A stretch of DNA of 64,000 nucleotides from Chryseolinea lacunae (GTDB lineage: Bacteria > Bacteroidota > Bacteroidia > Cytophagales > Cyclobacteriaceae), in the NCBI RefSeq assembly GCF_016735595.1, contig NZ_JAERRB010000004.1, positions 186,001-250,000 of the forward strand, in the 5' to 3' direction. Position numbers and translations under genes: made by a program. Shown here piece after piece: positions 41,443 through 48,641 of this stretch; position 1 is the first letter of the stretch, and the number at the start of each line of letters is the position of its first letter. The notes under the pieces are model-generated. The model saw only the letters and a list, made by a program, of their open reading frames with translations, was not told where the DNA came from and did no database searches.

Positions 41443-41949
41443 TTGAAGGGCAAGGACAGTCTTGCGCTGGAATATCTCTACGACCATTATTCAGGCGCGC
41501 TCTACGGTGCCATCTTTCGTATTGTGAAGAAAGAGGAAATAGCCGACGAAGTTTTGCAGGACGTGTTTTTGAAGATCTGGGATAAGATCGCCAGCTACGA
41601 CGCCACAAAGGGAAAGCTTTTCACGTGGATTCTGAACGTGGCACGCAACCAGGCCATCGACAAAACGCGTTCGCGAGAAATAAGTAAAGAAAAGAAAACC
41701 ACGGCCATCGATAATGTCGTAAGTAGAATCGACCGCTCGGGATTCAGCGAGCAGGGCATAGAAGACATCGGCGTGAAAGATATATTGAAGAACCTGCCGG
41801 AAGAGCAACGGTTCGTGGTGGAGCATCTTTATTTCAAAGGCTATACGCAATCAGAATTGGCGGAAGAACACAACATTCCGTTGGGCACCGTGAAGACACG
41901 CCTGCGCCTGGCCATGCAACAACTGAGAACAACATTGGGAGTAACGTGA
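41443..41949 (+). CDS. ECF-family RNA polymerase sigma factor
   Basis: This sigma-70 protein has region 2 at YLYDHYSGALYGAIFRIVKK and LKIWDKIASYDATKGKLFTW, and region 4 at LPEEQRFVVEHLYFKGYTQS and HNIPLGTVKTRLRLAMQQL. The coordinates use TTG at 41443, the first common start codon (168 residues). The frame is open upstream to 41380, and the translation IEESELIARLKGKDS matches typical ECF N-termini, so translation may begin at ATT 41416. There is no ATG in the upstream stretch. The gene overlaps the anti-sigma gene by GTGA (41946-41949), giving a classic coupled pair. Confidence 0.9.
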   Translation: MKGKDSLALEYLYDHYSGALYGAIFRIVKKEEIADEVLQDVFLKIWDKIASYDATKGKLFTWILNVARNQAIDKTRSREISKEKKTTAIDNVVSRIDRSGFSEQGIEDIGVKDILKNLPEEQRFVVEHLYFKGYTQSELAEEHNIPLGTVKTRLRLAMQQLRTTLGVT

Positions 41950-42755
41950 ACATACACGAATACATATCGTCCGGAATCCTGGAAGCCTACATGCTGGGAG
42001 AACTTTCTGAGCAGGAGCGTGCTGAGGTTGAAAAAAACCTTGCACAGTATCCCGAGCTGAGAGAGGAACTCGCCCTCCTGGAAGAAACACAGGAAAGACT
42101 TTTGATGGAAGCATCGATTGCCCCGAAGGCGTCTGTGAAAGCAGCCCTCTTCGCAAAAATCGAAGCCGCCCCAAAAGCCGAAGCGAAGGTCGTACCCCTC
42201 ACCCCAACCCAGCCCGCCGCCAGCGTCTGGAAATTTGCCGCTGCGGCCTCCATCACCCTCGCGCTCATATCTTCATACCTAGCCTATGACTATTGGAGCA
42301 AGTGGAAACGCACCGAAAACAACCTGGCCGAATTGATTGCCCAGAACCAGCAGGTGGCCCAGGACTATAACCGCGTGAACCAACGCCTTGACAAGTTGGA
42401 AGACGACTTGAAAATCACAGACGATCCGTCGTTCAAGCGCGTCATCCTGAACGGCACACCCAACGCACCTCAGGCCATGGCGTCGGTGTATTGGAAAGAG
42501 TCGTCGAAGGAAGTATACCTCAGCCTGCAAAGCCTGAAGCAGCTCTCGAAAGAAAATCAGTATCAGCTGTGGGCCATCATCGATGGCAAGCCGGTGGATG
42601 CCGGTGTGTTTGATGGTGACTTCGCCGGTCTGCTGAAAATGAAAGACATCGGTTCGGGCGCCGCCGCCTTTGCCGTCACCGTCGAACCCCGCGGTGGCAA
42701 AGCAAGTCCCACACTCGAAACCATGCAGGTGGTTGGCAACGTGGTGAAGGGGTAG
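41946..42755 (+). CDS. Anti-sigma factor (RskA-type, membrane-anchored)
   Basis: This 269-residue protein starts at GTG inside the sigma factor's stop (GTGA). The N-terminal cytoplasmic domain (1-75; SGILEAYMLGELSEQERAEV) is the sigma-binding part and lacks the HxxxCxxC zinc motif. One membrane helix spans about 97-117 (FAAAASITLALISSYLAYDY). A periplasmic coiled coil and an RskA C-terminal domain (SLQSLKQLSKENQYQLWAII) follow. It should hold the sigma factor at the membrane until an envelope signal releases it. The signal is unknown. Confidence 0.88.
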   Translation: MNIHEYISSGILEAYMLGELSEQERAEVEKNLAQYPELREELALLEETQERLLMEASIAPKASVKAALFAKIEAAPKAEAKVVPLTPTQPAASVWKFAAAASITLALISSYLAYDYWSKWKRTENNLAELIAQNQQVAQDYNRVNQRLDKLEDDLKITDDPSFKRVILNGTPNAPQAMASVYWKESSKEVYLSLQSLKQLSKENQYQLWAIIDGKPVDAGVFDGDFAGLLKMKDIGSGAAAFAVTVEPRGGKASPTLETMQVVGNVVKG

Positions 42756-42849
42756 CCCATCGCTAAAAAATCCTCAAAAAATTCCATACCTGAAATCCGG
42801 GCGTGGCTAGCCCTTCGTACATGGGTTTTATCTTAACCAACCTGTGTCT

Positions 42850-42948
42850 ATGAAAACCTTGCTACCCCTGCATTCCTACTGCGAACGGGCCTTCATCCTC
42901 ATGTTGCTGATCATCATGAGTAGTGCGATTTCATTTTTTATGGGCTGA
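42850..42948 (+). CDS. 32-residue single-helix membrane peptide
   Basis: A short ORF encodes MKTLLPLHSYCERAF... then ILMLLIIMSSAISFFMG, one hydrophobic helix after a short basic N-terminus. It lies 94 bp after the anti-sigma gene and is followed 25 bp later by a strong terminator (42974-43010) that would have no other purpose than ending this transcript. Translation is therefore plausible, but no homologue is known to me. Confidence 0.45.
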   Translation: MKTLLPLHSYCERAFILMLLIIMSSAISFFMG

Positions 42949-42973
42949 GGGTTCGCGAGCATCCTAATCCGGC

Positions 42974-43010
42974 AAAAATCCTCCCCACAGGGACAGGATT
43001 TTTCTGTTTT
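42974..43010 (+). terminator. Terminator after the sigma/anti-sigma/small-ORF unit
   Basis: AAAAATCCT and AGGATTTTT pair perfectly, with an inner CCC/GGG, and a T-rich run follows (TTCTGTTTTT). Confidence 0.88.
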
Positions 43011-43072
43011 TGGCGACAATACCTTACGCTCCACCGTGTTTTTGGCATGGCTTAAATGACCGGCAGATTTAA

Positions 43073-43080
43073 TAACTTTG
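43073..43080 (+). promoter_or_regulatory. Candidate -7 box for the TPR gene
   Basis: TAACTTTG matches TAnnTTTG and lies 23 nt before the ATG at 43104. It also lies downstream of an earlier in-frame ATG (43056), supporting the later start. The -33 element is not clear. Confidence 0.4.
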
Positions 43081-43103
43081 CTTTGCGTCATTCTGAAAAT
43101 ACC

Positions 43104-46100
43104 ATGAGAGAAAAACTTTTAGTCGTTGGCTTTCTATTCCTGATATCAACCGCGTGGGCACAAAAAACCGACTCCCTCATGCAGGTGCAGTGGGACGCCG
43201 CCCAGAAAAAATTGAAAGCCGGCAGCTACAACGATGCGTCGTTGCAACTCACCCAACTCATCAACTCCGGTTTTGCCGACAAACAAGTCTATGTGAAACG
43301 CGGTGTAGCCTACTACCACCTGAAAGAATATGACAAAGCCAAAGCCGACCTCGACGAAGCCCTGAAGGCCCGCATCAACACGGCCGAGCTTTTCGAATAT
43401 CGCGGCAACACCAAATACCTGCTCGACGACTACCAGGGTGCCGCCACCGACCTGGACAAAGCGGTGACCATGGGCGCCAACAGTTTTGACACGTTTGCCA
43501 ACCTCGGCAACGCCAAGTTCAGGATGGACAATTACCGCGAGGCCATCACCTTCTACGACAAAGCCATTGCCACCGGAAAGGCCGACGCCGTTCTCTACAA
43601 CAACCGCGGCAAAGCCAAATTCAACCTCAACGATTTCAAAGGATCGCTTCCTGATTTTGATAAAGCCCTCGAACTGAAACCCGGCAACGACAAGGCCATC
43701 GAAAACAGGGGAGAAGCCCGCTACAAACTTCAGGACTGGAAAGGCAGTGTGGCCGACTTCGAAAAGCTGATGGCCAGCGGTCGCTCGGACGTAGAGTTCT
43801 ATCAGAAAGTGGGCACGGCCAAGTATATGCTGAAGGACGAGAAAGGCGCCGCCGAAGCGCTTGACAAAGTGGTGCAAAAAGGTGTGAAGGATAAGGATGT
43901 GTTCCGAATGCTGGGATTGAGCCAGGCCAACCTTGGCAATTGCGCCGAAGCCGTGAAAGCCTTGTCGGCTGGCGTGTCGATGGGGCTGACGGACAAAGAT
44001 GTTTTTTATGCGCTGGGTGCCTGTCAGTATAAGAACAAGGAATATGCACCTGCCATCGAATCGTTAGGTCGGGCAATTACTGCAGGGGTTGCCACTAAAG
44101 AAGCGTATCTCTACAAGGGCAACGCAGAGTTTGTTCAGAAGGACATGGACAACGCCACCAAAGATCTGGAGAAGGCCGTGGCCCTTGGGGCATCCGATGC
44201 CGAGGCATTTAAAAATCTTGGCGATCTCAAGTTCATGAAGAACGATTTTGCCACAGCCATCAAACACTACGACAACGCGGTGAAGGCTGGCGCCAACGAC
44301 CCGGTGTTGTTCAACAACCGCGGCAAGGCGAAAATGAACGTGAACGATTTGCCGGGCGCTGTGGCCGACTTCGACAAGGCCATTCAGGGCAACGCCAACT
44401 ATGGCAAAGCCTTGCTCAACCGGGGCACCGCCAAATTCGGCCTGAAAGATTTTGCCGGAGCCGCCGACGATCTTGAGAAAGCAAAAGCCACAGAAGGCGA
44501 GTCGGCCGACGTGCTCAAAATGCTGGGCCTCGCTAATTATTCACTTGCTAAAAAAGATGCTGCCCGCACCTATCTCGACAAAGCGCTGGCTGCCGGCGTG
44601 AAAGACGGCAAGGTTTCGCTCTATGCCGGCTATCTCCGCTTCGATGCGGGCGATTTCAAAGGCGCAACGGAAGCCCTGAACGCCGCGGAAATTGCCGGTG
44701 AAAAAGAAGATGATATCTATCTGAAACGTGGCAAAGCTGCCTATCAGCAAAAGGAATATACTACAGCGGTGACCGACCTCGAGAAGTCGGTGGTGAAAGG
44801 CAAGGCCGATCTCGCTGCCTACGAAGCCTTGAGCTTGTCGTATATGGTGGTGCAAAAAGATAAAGAAGCGTTGCCTGCCATGGAGAAGGCGATGTCGCTG
44901 GGGAGCAAGAACAAAGAACTCTACTACCAACTCGGCAACCTCCGTTTCAAACAAAGCAACTTCAAAGGCGCCATCGAAGCCTACGACCAGGCCGTGACGC
45001 TGGGCGCCAACGACGAAGTGATCTACAACAATCGCGGCAAAGCAAAATTGAACGCGGGCCTGCCCAAAGAATCGATCGCCGATTTTGATCGCGCCCTCGG
45101 GCTCAAGAAAGACTACACACAAGCATTGAAGAACCGCGCCGCAGCGCGCTATCAATTGAAAGACTACGCCGGCGTTATTGCAGACCTTGCCATTGTGGTG
45201 ACCCGTGGCGAAGCCGCTGGCGAAGAGTTTGCTGCGCTGGGGATCTCTAAATACTACACGAAAGATTATGTTGGTGCCGTGCCCGATCTTACCAAAGCCA
45301 TCGACGGCGGCAGCAAAGAAAACTATGTATATGCCGCGAGAGGGTATTCACTATTTGAATCAAAAGAATATGAAAAGGCGATCGCCGATTTCACGAAGGC
45401 GATTGAAAAAGGTGTAACGGAAAATAATCTGGTATACAAACGCGGCGCAGCACGCTTCAATCTGAAGGACTACAAAGGAGCATTCACCGACCTAGACAAA
45501 GCCATTGCAGGAGGCACCACCGAAGCCATTGCCTACGACATGCGCGGCTTCTGTCGCTATGATGTGAAAAGTTTTGACGAGGCCATCAAGGACTATGATG
45601 CCGCCATTGCAAAAGAGGCCACGCTTGCGTCGGCATTCTTTCATCGGGGCGATGCCAAGTTTAGCGTGAACAACCTGGCCGGTGCCACAGAAGATTATAC
45701 AAAAGCTATAGGCCTGGGACTAAAAGATCCGGTGCTGTTTAACAATCGCGGCAAAGCCTATTTCAAGCAGGAGAAATACACAGAGTCGATAGCCGACTTT
45801 GGAAGTGCTATTGACAAGAAACCCGACTACACCAAAGCGTATGAGAATCGCGGCCTTGCCTACTACAATACCAAGAAATATGAAGAGGCTGTGAAAGATT
45901 TTCGCGAAGCGGAGAAACTCACCGAGAAACCCGATCCGGAATTGTATCGCCTACTCGGTAACACCTACTATAATCTTAAGAAATTCCCACCGGCCCGCGA
46001 CTACTATGATAAACTCATTGCGTCGGGTGTGAAAGACAAGGAAGTGTTTTACAAACGCGGCCTCATGCAATTGGAGGAAGAAGAATTTCGCGGTGCATTG

Positions 46101-46580
46101 AGCGATTTCGACAATGCCCAGAAAGCAGGTGAAAACACTGTGGCACTGTTCCTCAACAAGGGCCGCGCCTACATCGGCCTGGAAGACACCAAGTCGGCTG
46201 TGACCGAGTTAAACAAAGCCATCGACCTTGATCCAAAAAACACCGATGCCCTGTTCAACCGTGCGTTGGTGAAAGAAGGACTAGAAGACTACGAAGGCGC
46301 CATGCTCGACTACAACAAAGTGATTCAATACAACCCGAACGACGGCCTGGCCTTCTACAACCGCGCCACCTGCAAATCGCAACTGGACGACTATGGGGCG
46401 GGCATCTCCGACATGGACGAAGCCATTCGCATCGAACCCAAAAACGCACAGTACTACAAACAACGCGGCAACTTCCACTATCAGTTGAAAGACAAAGTGA
46501 AAGCCTGCTTCGACTGGCGCAAGGCGGTGGAATATGGCGACACCAAGGCCCGGTTCCAGATCGACCAATACTGCAAGTGA
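43104..46580 (+). CDS. Very long secreted TPR protein (about 33 repeats)
   Basis: The protein has 1158 residues from the ATG at 43104, giving the signal peptide MREKLLVVGFLFLISTAWAQ; a start at 43056 is rejected. Almost the whole mature protein is tetratricopeptide repeats of about 34 residues, with recurring LYNNRGKAKFNLNDFKGSLP and AIADFTKAIEKG-type units. Length predicts about 33 repeats forming an extended superhelix in the periplasm or at the outer membrane. There is no catalytic motif. A scaffold role is inferred. It follows the ECF sigma pair but has its own promoter box and terminator. Confidence 0.92.
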   Translation: MREKLLVVGFLFLISTAWAQKTDSLMQVQWDAAQKKLKAGSYNDASLQLTQLINSGFADKQVYVKRGVAYYHLKEYDKAKADLDEALKARINTAELFEYRGNTKYLLDDYQGAATDLDKAVTMGANSFDTFANLGNAKFRMDNYREAITFYDKAIATGKADAVLYNNRGKAKFNLNDFKGSLPDFDKALELKPGNDKAIENRGEARYKLQDWKGSVADFEKLMASGRSDVEFYQKVGTAKYMLKDEKGAAEALDKVVQKGVKDKDVFRMLGLSQANLGNCAEAVKALSAGVSMGLTDKDVFYALGACQYKNKEYAPAIESLGRAITAGVATKEAYLYKGNAEFVQKDMDNATKDLEKAVALGASDAEAFKNLGDLKFMKNDFATAIKHYDNAVKAGANDPVLFNNRGKAKMNVNDLPGAVADFDKAIQGNANYGKALLNRGTAKFGLKDFAGAADDLEKAKATEGESADVLKMLGLANYSLAKKDAARTYLDKALAAGVKDGKVSLYAGYLRFDAGDFKGATEALNAAEIAGEKEDDIYLKRGKAAYQQKEYTTAVTDLEKSVVKGKADLAAYEALSLSYMVVQKDKEALPAMEKAMSLGSKNKELYYQLGNLRFKQSNFKGAIEAYDQAVTLGANDEVIYNNRGKAKLNAGLPKESIADFDRALGLKKDYTQALKNRAAARYQLKDYAGVIADLAIVVTRGEAAGEEFAALGISKYYTKDYVGAVPDLTKAIDGGSKENYVYAARGYSLFESKEYEKAIADFTKAIEKGVTENNLVYKRGAARFNLKDYKGAFTDLDKAIAGGTTEAIAYDMRGFCRYDVKSFDEAIKDYDAAIAKEATLASAFFHRGDAKFSVNNLAGATEDYTKAIGLGLKDPVLFNNRGKAYFKQEKYTESIADFGSAIDKKPDYTKAYENRGLAYYNTKKYEEAVKDFREAEKLTEKPDPELYRLLGNTYYNLKKFPPARDYYDKLIASGVKDKEVFYKRGLMQLEEEEFRGALSDFDNAQKAGENTVALFLNKGRAYIGLEDTKSAVTELNKAIDLDPKNTDALFNRALVKEGLEDYEGAMLDYNKVIQYNPNDGLAFYNRATCKSQLDDYGAGISDMDEAIRIEPKNAQYYKQRGNFHYQLKDKVKACFDWRKAVEYGDTKARFQIDQYCK

Positions 46581-46612
46581 TCTCATTCTGAAATATTTTT
46601 GATCCCGTATTG

Positions 46613-46652
46613 AAACGAAGCAGCGCCAAAAACCGGCGCTGCTTTCGTTTTT
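46613..46652 (+). terminator. Terminator of the TPR gene
   Basis: AACGAAGCAGCGCC and GGCGCTGCTTTCGTT form a long GC-rich stem (one bulged T) around an AAAAACC loop and run into TTTTT. Confidence 0.92.
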
Positions 46653-46834
46653 AGGGCGGAAATGCACGTTTATACTTCTGGTAGAATTTTTGCATTACTG
46701 CGCTCGTGCACACGGGAGACGGGTAGGCTTCAAAAAAAACTTACATGCGAAAGACAGCCCCGCGATGCACCAAATACGAAATGATATCCAGACTTAATTT
46801 TGAGCATAGAAATCGCCATGGTGAAAGGTTTACG

Positions 46835-47329
46835 ATGAGAACAACAATCGGAAGTTTCATGATCGCGTTTTTGTTCGGCAGCGCAGCGCTCGCCGGCGAC
46901 GAAGTGAAGGGCAAAGTGATCGCCGTCATTGATGGCAACACCCTGAGCATTGCAGGCGACGACAACCAAACACACCAGGTGATGCTGGCCGGCATAGACA
47001 GCCCCGAGTTGGAACAGGAGTTTGGCGAGAAGGCGAAAAGCTTTCTGGAAAAGATAGTATTGAAGAAAGAGGTCACCGTGAAGTTCACAGGCAAAGACCG
47101 CTGGGGCAACTACCTGGCCGAAGTGCTGGTGAATGGCAAAGAAGATCCACGCATCGAATTGCTCAAGCAAGGCTATGCCTGGACTGCCGAGAAAAACCCG
47201 GTGCCCGACCTGGAGTCGTATAGAACATCGGCCCAGCAAAAAGGCAAAGGCCTCTGGAAACAGGAAAATCCCACGCCACCGTGGACTTTCCGTCGCCAAC
47301 AGACCATGTTGCAAGCCAAGAGCAGTTAA
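46835..47329 (+). CDS. Secreted SNase-fold (thermonuclease-like) protein, catalytic residues degenerate
   Basis: The protein has 164 residues from the ATG at 46835, which gives the signal peptide MRTTIGSFMIAFLFGSAALA; earlier in-frame ATGs (46745, 46781) put non-signal sequence first. The SNase OB-fold is clear: KGKVIAVIDGNTLSI, VMLAGIDSPELEQEFGEKAK, FTGKDRWGNYLAEV. Of the staphylococcal nuclease active residues, D40 and E43 are kept (D55, E58). D21 is N35, R35 is M50 and R87 is N92. It is therefore probably not a nuclease and may act as a binding module. It is a single gene with a terminator at 47393. Confidence 0.85.
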   Translation: MRTTIGSFMIAFLFGSAALAGDEVKGKVIAVIDGNTLSIAGDDNQTHQVMLAGIDSPELEQEFGEKAKSFLEKIVLKKEVTVKFTGKDRWGNYLAEVLVNGKEDPRIELLKQGYAWTAEKNPVPDLESYRTSAQQKGKGLWKQENPTPPWTFRRQQTMLQAKSS

Positions 47330-47392
47330 GAAAAAGGTTGATAAGTTAAAGTTTGAAGTTTAGTTAAGGAGTTAGGTTTTTAGGGTTAGGTT

Positions 47393-47425
47393 GAACTGCC
47401 CCCGCATCAAAACGGGGGCAGTTTC
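47393..47425 (+). terminator. Hairpin terminator after the SNase-fold gene
   Basis: GAACTGCCCCCG and CGGGGGCAGTTTC form an 11-bp GC stem around CATCAAAA. The T tract is short and interrupted. Confidence 0.75.
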
Positions 47426-47489
47426 ATTTCAACAACCTTTGGTTCGGGTTGGACGACAATTTCAAACCGTTGCACGGGCCGGGAGCAAT

Positions 47490-47519
47490 TTTTAAACAGC
47501 CGGATAGTTAATATATTTG
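47490..47519 (+). promoter_or_regulatory. Candidate promoter of the basic secreted protein gene
   Basis: TATATTTG (47512-47519) matches TAnnTTTG exactly with a TTTT element 18 nt upstream. The box ends 11 nt before the ATG at 47531, implying a leader of only a few nucleotides. Confidence 0.5.
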
Positions 47520-47530
47520 AATTCACGCCT

Positions 47531-47923
47531 ATGCGATACCTCCTCATCATCGTATTCTTAGTTCTGGGCACTGCGGCCATGGCCCAGTCGTCGAAAAAGA
47601 AACGCAAGAAAGCCGATGCTTCCGAACAGTCCGGCGTGCCCCAGCAGCAACAACCCAACTCGCTCAACCCAACGTCTACGGAAGAAGAGTCCATGCCGCG
47701 CGAGCCAAAAAGGAAACGATCGCGCTCCAATGGCCCCACCTACGACAACGAGCGTCAATACTACGACCGCATGGAGGCGGTGGCCAAAGCCCGGCGCAAG
47801 TCGGAACGCGCCATGGCCGACCCTCAATATTCCAACCCCATGTACTTCGGGCACAAGCGTCCACCCAAAAAGCACAAGCCCGGAAAGATGAAGTACTGCA
47901 AGGAGTGCGGCCTCCGACACTAA
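47531..47923 (+). CDS. Small secreted, highly basic protein with C-terminal CxxC
   Basis: The 130-residue product has a signal peptide (MRYLLIIVFLVLGTAAMAQ). The mature part is unusually rich in Lys and Arg (SSKKKRKKADA, REPKRKRSRSN, FGHKRPPKKHKPGK), with an acidic and Gln-rich patch between (QQQQPNS, STEEESM). It ends KYCKECGLRH, a CxxC with nearby His that could bind metal. No family is recognised. Its own promoter precedes it; deoC follows after 54 bp on the same strand. Confidence 0.75.
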   Translation: MRYLLIIVFLVLGTAAMAQSSKKKRKKADASEQSGVPQQQQPNSLNPTSTEEESMPREPKRKRSRSNGPTYDNERQYYDRMEAVAKARRKSERAMADPQYSNPMYFGHKRPPKKHKPGKMKYCKECGLRH

Positions 47924-47977
47924 CGGGGCACGCCACGCCGTTCAGCTCCCTTCTGCACTTTTCTGTATCTTGTGCAG

Positions 47978-48637
47978 ATGAACCTCGCTTCCTGCATCGA
48001 GCACACCAACCTTAGTCCCACGCTCACCATCCGCGATATCGACCAACTGGTGGACGACGCGCGGCAGTTTGGCTTTGTGGGCATTTGCGTGCCACCCTTC
48101 TGGGTGAAGCGGGCACGTCGCGAAATCGGCAAAGACAACATTCTTCTGGTGACCGTGGCCGGCTTCCCGCTGGGCTACAACATGACTGAAACCAAAGTGG
48201 ACGAAATGCAGCGCGCCATCGATAACGGCGCCGACGAAATCGATCTCGTGTGGAACATCTCCTCCTTTAAAACCGGCCTTCCCTGGACAAAGATTGAAGT
48301 GGCCAAATGCAGTCACCTGGCGCATGCCCACCAAAAGCTGTTGAAAGTGATTGTGGAGACTGCGTATCTTTCAGATGAAGAGCTGGAACGTGCGTGCAAG
48401 CTTTGCGCCGATGCCGGTGCAGACTTTGTGAAAACATCCACAGGCTTTGCGCCGCGGGGCGCTGTGGCCGAACACATAACCATCATGAAAAAAGTATTGC
48501 CGCCCACCGTTGGAATCAAGGCCTCGGGTGGAATTAAAACCCGCGAGCAGGCGTTAGCCATGATCAACGCCGGGGCTACGCGCGTCGGCACATCGTCGGG
48601 TATCACCATCGTGCAAACAAACAACCCAAATCAGTAA
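47978..48637 (+). CDS. deoC: Deoxyribose-phosphate aldolase
   Basis: The protein has 219 residues from the ATG at 47978 (GTG 47972 is an alternative). This class I aldolase splits 2-deoxyribose-5-phosphate to glyceraldehyde-3-phosphate and acetaldehyde in deoxynucleoside catabolism. Motifs are FVGICVPPFWVKRA, VAGFPLGYNMTETK, the catalytic acid/lysine region LKVIVETAYL, the Schiff-base Lys in FVKTSTGFAPRGA, and GIKASGGIKTREQA. It is 4 bp from an aldehyde dehydrogenase gene that could consume either product. Confidence 0.95.
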   Translation: MNLASCIEHTNLSPTLTIRDIDQLVDDARQFGFVGICVPPFWVKRARREIGKDNILLVTVAGFPLGYNMTETKVDEMQRAIDNGADEIDLVWNISSFKTGLPWTKIEVAKCSHLAHAHQKLLKVIVETAYLSDEELERACKLCADAGADFVKTSTGFAPRGAVAEHITIMKKVLPPTVGIKASGGIKTREQALAMINAGATRVGTSSGITIVQTNNPNQ

Positions 48638-48641
48638 AATA

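Noticed and set aside
41374-43103. The 13-mer TTCTGAAAATACC occurs upstream of both the sigma factor (41374-41386) and the TPR gene (43091-43103)
   Set aside because: Some identical 13-mer pairs are expected by chance in 64 kb, and the second copy directly abuts the ATG, too close for a sigma-dependent promoter element.
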